From: Thiodiazotropha sp040507005
Lineage (GTDB): Bacteria; Pseudomonadota; Gammaproteobacteria; Chromatiales; Chromatiaceae
Direction: 5' to 3'
NCBI GenBank assembly: GCA_040507005.1
Contig: JBEVVS010000053.1
Span: forward strand, 1 to 64,000
Length of the DNA: 64,000 nt
Shown here: positions 15,860 through 24,182 of the stretch, one piece after another
Layout of the letters: every line of letters begins with the position of its first letter
Position numbering within the stretch: the stretch's first letter is position 1
The notes under the pieces: model-generated
Database searches by the model: none
The model's input: the letters and a program-made list of their open reading frames with translations, nothing else
What the model was told of the DNA's origin: nothing
Translations under genes and position numbers: made by a program

Positions 15860-18352
15860 GTGCAGCGAACAATCCAATTAAAGCTCTATCCCTGGCTATT
15901 GTCGCTAGTACTCCTTTTTCTGGGCCAGGCGGAGGCGGCTACCCGGGTTCTGGATAGAATAGAACTCTCCACCGAGCGGGAAGAGAATGTTATTTCCATC
16001 TATTTCAATATCCCGGTGCGCTATGTCTCTCACCTGATCAACGAGGCCGGCAATGAGGTCGGTGTTCAGCTGAAACTGGGTCAAACTGCTGATATCGAAC
16101 TCAGCGATCTTGTTGAGAGTGATCAACTGACCTGGAGTCCAACCGCCGCTGTTCCTCTGGAGAAGGTTGAGTTTCAGGGCAATATCGTCGGCACTTCCGC
16201 ACTTTTGGTCTCCTTTGCTGCACCGGTTGGCGATGTAAGAATACGACAAGGACGTGACTTCTATGTGATGCAGTTTATTCTGCCCCAGCTCTCCGGCATG
16301 GCGGATACCCTGGGTAAGGCTGTCGATATCCCTGTGCCGGAGACACGTGCGCCGTTGAGTGTTAAGTCCCTGCCTCTGGTGATCTACGTGATCAATCTGA
16401 GCGCGCAATCCGAAGCTGTCGATTTCACTCAGATTCCGCCGGTGCCGGTAGGTGAGAATCAGCTGCTCTACACCACCAAGGTTAAGCTTGAAGATCGACA
16501 ACTCTACCGCCTACGGCTCGGCTTCTTTCGTACCAAGCTGGAGGCCCAGGAACAGTTAAAAGAACTGAAAAACTTCTATCCCGATGCCTGGATCGATACT
16601 GCCGACATTCAGGAAAGGCGACAGGCCTTTTTCGATCGTGGTATTGAACACATCTTCAGCGATCAGATGATGGAGGAGCCGCAGCTGCTGGATGTGGATC
16701 CCCGCCTCACCGAGATGATGGAGATGATCCGTCGCACCATAACCGCCGGCGACTATGCCAAGGCGGTTCGTCTGCTCGAGGCGCTGCTGGAAGAGCCGGA
16801 GAATATCTATTCCAAGGAGGCCCTGGAACTCCTGGGCCTGTCACGGGAGAGAAACAACCAGATCGCCCACGCCAAGGGTGAATATCGCCGCTACCTGGAG
16901 AAATACCCCGAGGGGGAAGATGCCGAGCGCGTCTGGCAACGTCTGCTGGGTCTTGAGACCGCACCGATGAAACCCAAACAACCGCTACGCGAAAAAGAGG
17001 AGCTGGCGGAGGGTGAGGATCGACCCAAGGCGGTCTGGGATACCTATGGCAGCCTCTCCCAGAGCTACCGCCGGGACAGCATCGACAGTCCCTTTGTCGA
17101 AGACGAGGATAGTGTCACCCGCTCCGAGATCGAGACCTTTGTCGACTTCAATGCACGGCGCAGGAGCAAGGATTTCGACATGCGCTTCAAAGTCACCGGC
17201 AGTTATATCCTCGATCTGCTGGATGACGGTGACGGCAACGAATCGACCCTCAGCGATGCCTACATCGATGTCGAGCACCTGGACAGCCGTAGCAGTGCGC
17301 GCTTCGGGCGCCAACGCTTACGCTCCAGCGGTATCCTCAATCGCTTTGACGGTCTGGTGCTGGGCTACCAGCTGACCCCGGATATCACCCTGCGGGCGAC
17401 CGCCGGTCTACCGGTAGAGCGATCCAGGGATACCTTTTTGCATGAACATAAGGAGTTTGCGGGATTGAGTGCCGATATCGCTAGTATCTTTGTAAATTGG
17501 GATCTGAGCCTATTCATGGTGGAACAGCGCGTTGACGATCTTGTGGACAGGCGTGCGATAGGTGGTGAGGTACGTTACTTCGATCCCAAGAAATCCCTGT
17601 TCAGTCTGCTCGATTACGATATCTTTCACGAAGAGATCAGTATCTTCATGGTGCAGGGAAACTGGCGGCTCGAGAATGACACCCGCATGTATATGAACCT
17701 CGACTACCGCAACACCCCGATCCTGAGCACATCCAATGCTTTGAGTGGCCAGGTCGATCCCGATACATCCTTGCCCATCGAGTCGATCGAGGAGTTACAG
17801 AACTTCTTTAGCGATGACGAGATCTATGAGCTGGCCAGGGACCGCACCGCCGAGACCGCTTCCTTCTCCTTCGGTATCAACCACCCGCTATCGGAAACCC
17901 TGCAATTGAGCGGCGATATTACGCTAAGTAAGACCGGTGAGACCCCGGAATCAGGGGGGGTGCAGGCCACCGAAGAGACCGACAATGAGTTCTTCTACAC
18001 CTTCCAGGTGATCAAAAACGATCTATTGAAAAAGGGTGACATAGGTATTTTCAGCCTGCGTTACTCCGATGCCAATACCTCGGATACCTTCAGGCTGGGC
18101 ATCAGCAGCCGCTACCCGATCACCAATGCCTGGCGTATCAATCCGCGCCTGGATCTCTCCTACCGGACCAATGACGATAATGACGGCTCGCGAAAATCGA
18201 TCAGTCCCTTTCTCCGCATGGACTACCGTTTCCGCAAGAGTATGACCTTTGAACTGGAGACAGGACTCAACTGGTTTGAGGAAGACGATGGTACCGAGGT
18301 GACCGATTTTACCGATTACTTCTTCTATGGCGGATATCGTTGGGACTTTTAA
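15860..18352 (+). CDS. probable outer-membrane beta-barrel protein with SPOR-like and TPR regions
   Basis: An 830-residue protein starting at GTG 15860 (AGGTAA nine bases upstream) with a signal peptide ending near GQAEAA. Residues ~28-150 form a beta-rich, AMIN-like segment. Residues ~205-245 (LYRLRLGFFRTKLEAQEQL) look like a SPOR-type fold, and residues ~275-365 are TPR-like helices (AKAVRLLEALLEEPENIY, AKGEYRRYLEKYPEGEDAE). From ~395 to the end the sequence alternates in the manner of amphipathic strands and closes with GGYRWDF, a C-terminal Phe typical of barrels assembled by the BAM complex. It follows the giant cytochrome on the same strand. By analogy with MtrB-type porins it could let a cytochrome cross or attach to the outer membrane; it has no recognisable MtrB signature, so this is inference. 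Confidence 0.7.
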   Translation: MQRTIQLKLYPWLLSLVLLFLGQAEAATRVLDRIELSTEREENVISIYFNIPVRYVSHLINEAGNEVGVQLKLGQTADIELSDLVESDQLTWSPTAAVPLEKVEFQGNIVGTSALLVSFAAPVGDVRIRQGRDFYVMQFILPQLSGMADTLGKAVDIPVPETRAPLSVKSLPLVIYVINLSAQSEAVDFTQIPPVPVGENQLLYTTKVKLEDRQLYRLRLGFFRTKLEAQEQLKELKNFYPDAWIDTADIQERRQAFFDRGIEHIFSDQMMEEPQLLDVDPRLTEMMEMIRRTITAGDYAKAVRLLEALLEEPENIYSKEALELLGLSRERNNQIAHAKGEYRRYLEKYPEGEDAERVWQRLLGLETAPMKPKQPLREKEELAEGEDRPKAVWDTYGSLSQSYRRDSIDSPFVEDEDSVTRSEIETFVDFNARRRSKDFDMRFKVTGSYILDLLDDGDGNESTLSDAYIDVEHLDSRSSARFGRQRLRSSGILNRFDGLVLGYQLTPDITLRATAGLPVERSRDTFLHEHKEFAGLSADIASIFVNWDLSLFMVEQRVDDLVDRRAIGGEVRYFDPKKSLFSLLDYDIFHEEISIFMVQGNWRLENDTRMYMNLDYRNTPILSTSNALSGQVDPDTSLPIESIEELQNFFSDDEIYELARDRTAETASFSFGINHPLSETLQLSGDITLSKTGETPESGGVQATEETDNEFFYTFQVIKNDLLKKGDIGIFSLRYSDANTSDTFRLGISSRYPITNAWRINPRLDLSYRTNDDNDGSRKSISPFLRMDYRFRKSMTFELETGLNWFEEDDGTEVTDFTDYFFYGGYRWDF

Positions 18353-18446
18353 CCGTCAGCAGCGATTCGGCCTTAAATTAGTGGTAACAGGCGCCGGGGA
18401 ACTCTGGTTATAATTCCGCCTTTGCATAACCGAAAAGGTCTCGAGA

Positions 18447-18821
18447 TTGTATCAGCTGATCGCCATTGCATCCGGAGGCGCCGTCGGAGCGCTGTTCCGA
18501 TTCTGGGTATCCAGTGGTGTCCATAGCATGCTCGGCCGTGGTTTTCCCTATGGTACGCTGCTGGTGAATGTGCTGGGTTCCCTGGTGATGGGGTTTCTCT
18601 ATGTCCTGCTGCTGGAGCGGACAACGGTCTCCCCCGAGTTGCGGGGTGCGCTGCTGATCGGTTTTCTCGGCGCCTTTACCACTTTTTCCACCTTTTCCAT
18701 CGAGACCCTCAACCTGCTTGAGCAGGCAGAGGTGTTGAAGGCCGGACTGAATATATTGCTGAGTGTGGTTGCCTGTGTATTGGCCTGCTGGTTCGGCCTG
18801 ATGGTTGGGAGACAGCTATGA
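18447..18821 (+). CDS. crcB: fluoride exporter CrcB/Fluc
   Basis: A 124-residue protein with four hydrophobic segments that matches the Fluc family in length and motifs: GGAVGALFRFW at the start, GTLLVNVLGSLVMG in helix 2 and GFLGAFTTFSTF in helix 3. Fluc channels work as antiparallel dimers and passively export cytoplasmic fluoride. The start is TTG 18447, needed to keep the full first helix. Its stop overlaps the ATG of the DUF190 gene, a pairing common in proteobacteria. I looked for a fluoride riboswitch in the ~95 bases upstream and did not see its conserved core. Confidence 0.92.
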   Translation: MYQLIAIASGGAVGALFRFWVSSGVHSMLGRGFPYGTLLVNVLGSLVMGFLYVLLLERTTVSPELRGALLIGFLGAFTTFSTFSIETLNLLEQAEVLKAGLNILLSVVACVLACWFGLMVGRQL

Positions 18822-19129
18822 ATCTGACTGAAGTGACCATGGTGAGGGTCTATCTCACAGAAGGTGACCATCAGCTGCAAAAACTGCTCGACTTTCTGCA
18901 TCGGGATGAGCAGGTGAGGGGGGTAACGGCGTTTCGCGGCATCGCCGGTTTCGGCCGCTCAGGGAGAGCCCACGAAGCTTCGTTGCTGGATATCTCCATG
19001 GACCTGCCGCTGGTGGTCGAGTTCTTCGATCTGCCGCAGCAGGTCGAGAAGGTGCTGGAAGATTTAAATCAATGGGTTGAACCGGGCCATGTGGTGAGCT
19101 GGCCTGCACAAGTGAATATGGGTGAATGA
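18818..19129 (+). CDS. DUF190 family protein
   Basis: A 103-residue PII-like small protein (VRVYLTEGDHQLQKLLDFLH, GVTAFRGIAGFGRSG) typical of DUF190. Its ATG overlaps the crcB stop (ATGA), so the two are translationally coupled. DUF190 proteins have a ferredoxin-like fold related to PII signal proteins and are frequent crcB neighbours. A regulatory role for the fluoride channel is suspected from co-occurrence but not established. The serS ATG follows four bases after the stop. Confidence 0.88.
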   Translation: MNLTEVTMVRVYLTEGDHQLQKLLDFLHRDEQVRGVTAFRGIAGFGRSGRAHEASLLDISMDLPLVVEFFDLPQQVEKVLEDLNQWVEPGHVVSWPAQVNMGE

Positions 19130-19132
19130 TCA

Positions 19133-20407
19133 ATGTTGGATCCGCGACTGTTACGAAATAACCTGGATGAGGTGGCCCAACAGTTGGCCCGCCGGGGTTA
19201 TCAGCTGGATAGGGAACAAATCAACAATCTGGAAGAGCAGCGCAAGCGCCTGCAGGTAGAGTCACAGGAGCTGCAGAATCAGAGAAACAGTCGCTCCAAG
19301 TCGATCGGCAAGGCCAAGGCGGCAGGGGAGGATATTGCTCCTTTGCTGGCCGAAGTCGCCGAGTTGGGTGACCAATTGAAGGCCTCCCAGGAGGCGCTGA
19401 GTAAAGTACAAGAGGCACTCTCGGAGATTACCCTCGGTATCCCCAATCTGCCCCATGAATCGGTTCCCGATGGCAAGGACGAGGCGGACAACAGGGAAGA
19501 GCGGCGCTGGGGCGAACCCCGCGAGTTCGATTTCGCGCCCAAGGATCATGTCGATCTCGGCGATGCCTCTGGACTACTCGATTTCGAGGCGGCAGCACGG
19601 CTCACCGGCTCCCGTTTTGCGGTGATGGCGGGGCCATTGGCGAGGCTGCACCGGGCATTGACTCAATTCATGCTCGATACGCACACCACTGAACATGGTT
19701 ATACCGAGGCCTATGTGCCCTATATGGTGAATGCTGACAGCCTGCGTGGTACCGGTCAGCTGCCGAAGTTCGAGGAGGATCTGTTCAAACTCTGTGGTGA
19801 TGCCGAGTACTATCTGATCCCCACCGCCGAAGTGCCGGTGACCAACCTGATCCGGGATCAGATCATCGAGGCCGACTACATGCCCCGCAAATGGGTGGCG
19901 CATACTCCCTGTTTCCGTTCCGAGGCGGGCTCATACGGCAAGGATACTCGAGGCATGATCCGTCAGCATCAATTCGAGAAGGTCGAACTGGTGCAGGCGG
20001 TTGCCGCCAGTGAATCATTCCAGGCCCTGGAAGAGCTCACTGCTCATGCCGAGGCTATCCTGAAAAAGCTTGAATTGTCCTACCGGGTGGTCACGCTCTG
20101 CACCGGGGATATAGGTTTCTCTTCCACCAAGACCTACGATCTGGAGGTCTGGCTGCCGGGTCAGAACAAGTACCGTGAAATCTCGTCCTGCTCCAATTTC
20201 GTCGATTTTCAGGCACGCCGCATGCAAGCACGCTGGCGCAATCCTGAAACGGGTAAGCCTGAGCTGGTACACACCCTCAACGGATCGGGTTTGGCGGTCG
20301 GCCGTACCCTGGTCGCGGTGATGGAGAACTATCAGCAGGCCGATGGCTCGATCACGGTCCCCGAGGTATTGCGTGGCTATATGGGGGGGATCGAGAAGAT
20401 AGGGTAG
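19133..20407 (+). CDS. serS: seryl-tRNA synthetase
   Basis: A 424-residue class II synthetase of normal length. The N-terminal antiparallel coiled-coil arm that grips the long variable arm of tRNA-Ser is visible at residues ~25-110 (EEQRKRLQVESQELQNQRN). Class II motif 2 is at FRSEAGSYGKDTRGMIRQHQF and motif 3 at NGSGLAVGRTLVAVMENYQ. The enzyme charges tRNA-Ser (and tRNA-Sec) with serine. It starts at ATG 19133, four bases after the DUF190 stop. A tRNA-Ser(UGA) gene, one of its substrates, lies about 1.1 kb downstream. Confidence 0.97.
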   Translation: MLDPRLLRNNLDEVAQQLARRGYQLDREQINNLEEQRKRLQVESQELQNQRNSRSKSIGKAKAAGEDIAPLLAEVAELGDQLKASQEALSKVQEALSEITLGIPNLPHESVPDGKDEADNREERRWGEPREFDFAPKDHVDLGDASGLLDFEAAARLTGSRFAVMAGPLARLHRALTQFMLDTHTTEHGYTEAYVPYMVNADSLRGTGQLPKFEEDLFKLCGDAEYYLIPTAEVPVTNLIRDQIIEADYMPRKWVAHTPCFRSEAGSYGKDTRGMIRQHQFEKVELVQAVAASESFQALEELTAHAEAILKKLELSYRVVTLCTGDIGFSSTKTYDLEVWLPGQNKYREISSCSNFVDFQARRMQARWRNPETGKPELVHTLNGSGLAVGRTLVAVMENYQQADGSITVPEVLRGYMGGIEKIG

Positions 20408-20440
20408 GAATTGTCTCTGCTTGGTCTGCTGCGGCTCGGC

Positions 20441-20620
20441 TCAGACCATCATGATGAGCAGGACCACAAAGCCGACGACAAAAGCCAGCGGCAGTAACAC
20501 TGCCTGCCAATCCCCTTTTTCCGCTTTTGGACTGTGTTTGAGCATCTGCTTGGCACGTGGCCAGAGGAAGAGAATCATGGCGCCCAGCAGCAGGGCCCAG
20601 ATGATCTTGGTCCAATCCAT
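20441..20620 (-). CDS. small membrane protein
   Basis: A 59-residue protein beginning MDWTKIIWAL at ATG 20620, chosen because GGAGGATAG lies about eight bases upstream; a longer frame from 20653 would run into the terminator hairpin. Two hydrophobic helices (IIWALLLGAMILFLWP and AVLLPLAFVVGFVVLLIMM) flank a short basic loop (RAKQMLKHSPKAEK). I know it only as a conserved-looking hypothetical. It lies between the converging end of serS and the terminator of the Bax-inhibitor-1 family gene and probably has its own promoter. Confidence 0.6.
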   Translation of the reverse strand: MDWTKIIWALLLGAMILFLWPRAKQMLKHSPKAEKGDWQAVLLPLAFVVGFVVLLIMMV

Positions 20621-20641
20621 ACAACTATCCTCCACATAAAA

Positions 20642-20664
20642 AAACCCCGGCAAAGCCGGGGTTT
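20642..20664 (-). terminator. rho-independent terminator of the Bax-inhibitor-1 family gene
   Basis: Ten-base arms (20642-20651 and 20655-20664) with an AAA loop, GC-rich core and, read on the minus strand, a run of T after the stem. It lies 22 bases beyond the stop of the gene at 20687-21358. Confidence 0.88.
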
Positions 20665-20686
20665 CGCTAGTTATTTCAAGTTGCCA

Positions 20687-21358
20687 TCAATCCTCGCCGG
20701 AGAGGGCTCCGAGCAGGGCCAGGAGATGGACGAACAGGTTGTAGATGTTGAGGTAGAGGCCGATGGTAGCCATGATGTAGTTGGTCTCTCCACCGTGGAC
20801 CATGCGGCTGGTGTCATAGAGAATCAGCCCGCTCATCAACATGATTACAACCGCGGAGATCGCCAGGTGCAGTGCGGGCATCTCGATAAACAGCCCCGCC
20901 AGCATGGCGATGAAGACGACGATCAGGCCCGCCATCAGAAATCCGCCCATGAAGCTGAAGTCTCGCTTGCTGGTCAGGGCGTAGCCGGAGAGGCCAAGAA
21001 AGATGATGCCGGTACCAGCCATCGCCGTACCGACGATCTGCGGACCGTTCGCCAGGCTCAGGTAGGCATTGAGAATCGGTCCGAGACCAAATCCCATGAG
21101 GCCGGTGATGCCGAAAATCACCCACAAGCCAGTGGAAGAGTTAGCTGTGCGTGGCAGTACAAACCAGATCAGTACGATGGAACCGATCACGGATGCCATG
21201 TAGGTCCAGCCGGGAACAGCAAGAAAAACAGAAGCGGTCGCCGTGAACGCGCTGAACAGCAGCGTCATGGAGAGCAGCATATAAGTGTTTTTTATCAGTT
21301 TATTGGTTGACAGCACCGATTCGGTGGAGCGGGCTGCACTAATATCTAGACGATTCAT
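20687..21358 (-). CDS. yccA: Bax inhibitor-1/YccA family membrane protein
   Basis: A 223-residue protein with seven hydrophobic segments and the family features: a polar start (MNRLDISAARSTESVLSTNKLIKNTYML), GFGLGPILNAY after helix 3, SKRDFSFMGGFLMAG and a final YDTSRMVHGG...YLNIYNLFVHLLALLG. In enteric bacteria YccA interacts with the FtsH protease, and BI-1 proteins in general are pH-sensitive calcium-leak channels; which applies here is unknown. It appears monocistronic, with its own terminator just downstream. The tRNA-Ser gene is divergent about 170 bases upstream. Confidence 0.93.
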   Translation of the reverse strand: MNRLDISAARSTESVLSTNKLIKNTYMLLSMTLLFSAFTATASVFLAVPGWTYMASVIGSIVLIWFVLPRTANSSTGLWVIFGITGLMGFGLGPILNAYLSLANGPQIVGTAMAGTGIIFLGLSGYALTSKRDFSFMGGFLMAGLIVVFIAMLAGLFIEMPALHLAISAVVIMLMSGLILYDTSRMVHGGETNYIMATIGLYLNIYNLFVHLLALLGALSGED

Positions 21359-21528
21359 GATGGCATAATCTCCTGATTACTTCCCTAAAATCAATCTTGT
21401 TGATGAGACAATCATTGGCTCTGTTGGTTCAGCACAGGATACCCATCCTGGCGGAAAGATCAATATCCCTTATTTGGGGTTAAATACTGGATATTTCAAG
21501 GTTAGTTAGTGTATCCTAGCGCCCCTTC

Positions 21529-21619
21529 GGAGAGGTGGCAGAGCGGTTGAATGCGGCGGTCTTGAAAACCGTTGAGGGTTAGTAGCCCTCCCAGGGTTCG
21601 AATCCCTGCCTCTCCGCCA
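21529..21619 (+). tRNA. tRNA-Ser (UGA anticodon)
   Basis: A 91-base gene with a 7-base acceptor stem (GGAGAGG/CCTCTCC), anticodon loop CTTGAAA giving TGA, a long class II variable arm (GAGGGTTAGTAGCCCTC), T arm CAGGGTTCGAATCCCTG and encoded CCA end. It reads UCA and, by wobble, UCG codons. It is a substrate of the seryl-tRNA synthetase encoded upstream. Confidence 0.97.
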
Positions 21620-21653
21620 ATTAAAAAGGGGCCCATCGGGCCCCTTTTTAATT
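21619..21653 (+). terminator. terminator of tRNA-Ser
   Basis: Perfect 16-base arms (21619-21634 and 21638-21653) around an ATC loop, with GGGGCCC at the core and a TTTTTAATT tail in the right arm. The left arm begins inside the tRNA CCA end. The right half recurs at each unit boundary of the repeat array that follows. Confidence 0.9.
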
Positions 21654-22092
21654 GGCTGCGCGGCAGGTCATGATTCGAACCCTTCGTTCGACAAGGAGCG
21701 CAGCGACGCAGGACGCCTGAGCCTTGCGATGGCGCCCCGAAGGGGTGAGGCTGCGCAGCAGGCGAATCAATCCCTGCCCATCCGTCGGCACCAAATCTAT
21801 CGCGGGCGCGCCATCGGGCCCCTTTTTAATTGGCTGCGCGGCAGGTCATGATTCGAACCCTTCGTTCGACAAGGAGCGCAGCGACGCAGGACGCCTGAGC
21901 CNNNNNNNNNNNNNNNNNNNNNNNNNNNNNNNNNNNNNNNNNNNNNNNNNNNNNNNNNNNNNNNNNNNNNNNNNNNNNNNNNNNNNNNNNNNNNNNNNNN
22001 NCTATCGCGGGCGCGCCATCGGGCCCCTTTTTAATTGGCTGCGCGGCAGGTCATGATTCGAACCCTTCGTTCGACAAGGAGCGCAGCGACGC
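21651..22092. repeat. 178-base tandem repeat array downstream of tRNA-Ser
   Basis: Unit 1 spans 21651-21828 and unit 2 begins at 21829 (identical start ATTGGCTGCGCGG, period 178). Unit 2 contains the N gap, and a truncated third unit runs 22034-22092. Each unit begins with GGCAGGTCATGATTCGAACCC, whose complement mimics a tRNA T arm. It also contains GC-rich hairpins (CCCCGAAGGGG; GCCTGAGCC against GGCTGCGCAGCAGGC) and ends with the right half of the tRNA terminator. No gene is encoded; apparent open frames are artefacts of repeat and N content. Confidence 0.85.
21902..22001. other. assembly gap (100 N) inside the tandem repeat
   Basis: Exactly 100 N within repeat unit 2. If the 178-base period held, only about 73 bases would be missing; alternatively one or more whole units may be collapsed here. 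Confidence 0.95.
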
Positions 22093-22177
22093 CCTTAATA
22101 ATGGAACTATTGTTGAAATTGGCCATCCATGCACCAATATCCTGCCATAATGGAATTTCTCGATTGGTGATACAAAA

Positions 22178-23050
22178 ATGATGAGAATAGCGCTATTTCT
22201 GGGTACAAACCTGGCTATCATGATGCTGATCAGCATCACCTTCAGGCTCCTCGGCATCGAGGGGCTGCTACTGGAGAACGGGGTCGATCTCAACCTCAAC
22301 GCACTGCTGGTCTACTCCGCGGTAATTGGCTTCTCAGGTTCTCTGATATCTCTCTTCATCTCCAAGTGGATGGCGAAACGCAGTATGGGTGTCAAGGTCA
22401 TCGAAGCACCTGGAAACGAGGTTGAGCGTTGGCTGGTCGGCACGGTGGAGAGACAGGTGCGACAGGCCGGGATTGGGATGCCGGAGGTCGGAATATTCGA
22501 TCACGCATCACCCAATGCCTTTGCCACGGGATGGAATAGGAACAACGCCCTGGTGGCGGTCAGCACCGGTTTGTTGCAGCAGATGAACCGGGATGAGGTG
22601 GAGGCGGTACTTGCTCACGAGGTCAGTCATGTGGCGAATGGGGATATGGTCACCCTGTCACTGATTCAGGGGGTGATCAACACCTTCGTGGTTTTTCTCT
22701 CCCGTATTATCGGGCATACGGTTGATCGTCTCGTGTTCAAGACCGAGCGCGGCTACGGTCCCGGATACTTCATCGTCTCCATGATTGCCGAATTTGTACT
22801 TGGCATCCTGGCGATGACCATTGTGATGTGGTTCTCCCGCTGGCGCGAGTTTCGTGCCGACAGGGGTGGGGCAGAACTTGCTGGCAGAGAGAAGATGGTT
22901 GCTGCCTTGCGACGTCTGCAACAGGCCCATGAAACGGAACCCATGCCGGAAGAGATGGCGGCATTCGCAATCAGTGCCGGAAAGGTGCAGAAGCTGTTTG
23001 CCAGCCATCCTCCATTGGAAAAGAGGATCGCCGAATTAGAGGCGATGTAA
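22178..23050 (+). CDS. htpX: membrane zinc metalloprotease HtpX
   Basis: A 290-residue M48B protease. Two N-terminal hydrophobic helices (residues ~5-25 and ~42-64) and two more in the C-terminal half place it in the inner membrane. The zinc site is HEVSH at residues 147-151 (AHEVSHVANGD), with the third ligand in EFRADRGGAEL. HtpX degrades damaged membrane proteins together with FtsH and is typically induced by envelope stress or heat (Cpx in enterics). Length and motifs are normal. It stands alone between the repeat array and a minus-strand RRM gene. Confidence 0.96.
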   Translation: MMRIALFLGTNLAIMMLISITFRLLGIEGLLLENGVDLNLNALLVYSAVIGFSGSLISLFISKWMAKRSMGVKVIEAPGNEVERWLVGTVERQVRQAGIGMPEVGIFDHASPNAFATGWNRNNALVAVSTGLLQQMNRDEVEAVLAHEVSHVANGDMVTLSLIQGVINTFVVFLSRIIGHTVDRLVFKTERGYGPGYFIVSMIAEFVLGILAMTIVMWFSRWREFRADRGGAELAGREKMVAALRRLQQAHETEPMPEEMAAFAISAGKVQKLFASHPPLEKRIAELEAM

Positions 23051-23165
23051 GCAAGTTCCTCTACTGAAAGGTATTTTTGCTGCGCAGTTGGGTTATAACT
23101 GGCGAATACCAGACTTCCTCTGCAACAGCACAAGAGTGGTGCAGAGTTGGACTTTTTTTATTTTG

Positions 23166-23203
23166 GACAAAGGCCCGCAGGGAAACCCGTGCCGGCCCTT
23201 GTC
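23166..23203. repeat. imperfect GC-rich hairpin between htpX and the RRM gene
   Basis: GACAAAGGCCCG (23166-23177) pairs with CCGGCCCTTGTC (23192-23203) with two near-central mismatches. It lies between two convergent genes and probably acts in transcript ending; no T-tract follows on the plus strand. Confidence 0.45.
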
Positions 23204-23254
23204 TATGAATCAGCGGTTGCTAATCCTGCCATCGTTTGGATGGCAGCACTATGC

Positions 23255-23539
23255 TTACCAGCGACCACCACCGCCGCCGCCGCCAGAACTGCGCTTTGGC
23301 TTTTCCATCGCTTCGTTGATTCTCAAATCACGGCCTTGAAAATCCTTGCCATTAAGCTGGGAAATGGCCTGTTCAGCATCACTCTGGCTCATTTCCACAA
23401 AAGCAAATCCCCTTGAGCGACGGGTTTCCCGATCCAGAATCAGGTTTGCTGACTGTACCTCACCAATGCCTGAGAAGAGCTCCCGGACATCATCCTCTGT
23501 GGCAGACCAGGGAAGGTTGCCAACATACAATTTAGTCAT
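23255..23539 (-). CDS. small RRM RNA-binding protein with glycine-rich tail
   Basis: A 94-residue protein consisting of one RNA-recognition motif and a short Gly tail (SSGGGGGGGRW). RNP2 is LYVGNL at residues 4-9 and RNP1 is RGFAFVEM near residue 43. The architecture matches bacterial/cyanobacterial Rbp proteins, which bind single-stranded RNA and are often cold-induced. The gene is monocistronic with a long 5' leader region on the minus strand, compatible with regulated expression. A second, more divergent RRM-like gene lies at 30127-30579. Confidence 0.92.
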   Translation of the reverse strand: MTKLYVGNLPWSATEDDVRELFSGIGEVQSANLILDRETRRSRGFAFVEMSQSDAEQAISQLNGKDFQGRDLRINEAMEKPKRSSGGGGGGGRW

Positions 23540-24182
23540 CTATCTACATTCCTAAAACAAAAAAGATACTTAATATTCAGAGTCTGATGGTCCCATGCAA
23601 ACCTGCCAGAAAGACTCTAAATGTTATTGGCGCGGCTTATATCTGCCTTGCCTGTATGCCCGGAAACCGAAGGATGCCGATTCTCGACCTGAATAGAAAT
23701 CAAATGGGGAAGCGGGTATGGGTCTGTTTCTTAAGCGTATCCCTGATCATACCCCTGAATAAGACGATATGCTAATGAATTTTTAATAAAAAACGCCATT
23801 CATTTGTGTGTTAATTTTATCCCAAATTAGTTTAGATTTAGAGAGTAGAGGGGTAAATCGAAACTGGATTGATATGCCTGATTCAGATTTTGACTAAACG
23901 CATGCCTGGGAATCCAGAATTCAGGCTTGTTTCACAGGAGGGAGTCTCCCGCTAGGGTTCAGCTATTTAAGATCTCATTAAGAATGGCCGTGTAATCTGA
24001 AATGGGTGTCAACAAGAACAGAGACACTGACATGTCATCGCTAGGTGGGTAGGGTCCAGGCTTCACCATGAGTGCCAATCTATTCTCAGACAAGTTGCAG
24101 GAAATTGAAATGTTACAGTTGACCTCTGCACATAATATAACCCAGATTAAGAAATGACTCGGCTTCTAGTGAGAATCTGAAC
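23540..24182. other. intergenic region upstream of the two-component system
   Basis: About 640 AT-rich bases between the divergent RRM gene and the response-regulator gene. It must carry both promoters. A 62-codon frame at 23587-23775 lacks a Shine-Dalgarno site and family resemblance, so I do not call it. No RNA gene recognised. Confidence 0.5.

Noticed and set aside
18353..18446. Fluoride riboswitch upstream of crcB
   Set aside because: The conserved GGNGATGG and following pairing elements of the crcB RNA motif are not present.
20534..21310. 258-codon plus-strand frame opposite the Bax-inhibitor-1 family gene
   Set aside because: Highly charged Gln/His/Asp-rich composition typical of antisense translation of a membrane protein; the minus-strand gene has clear family motifs and a terminator.
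21724..22056. Open frame across the N gap in the tRNA-Ser repeat array
   Set aside because: Artefact of tandem repeats and undetermined bases; no start site or family.
23587..23775. 62-codon frame between the RRM gene and the response regulator
   Set aside because: No ribosome site, no recognisable domain, and it lies in a promoter region.
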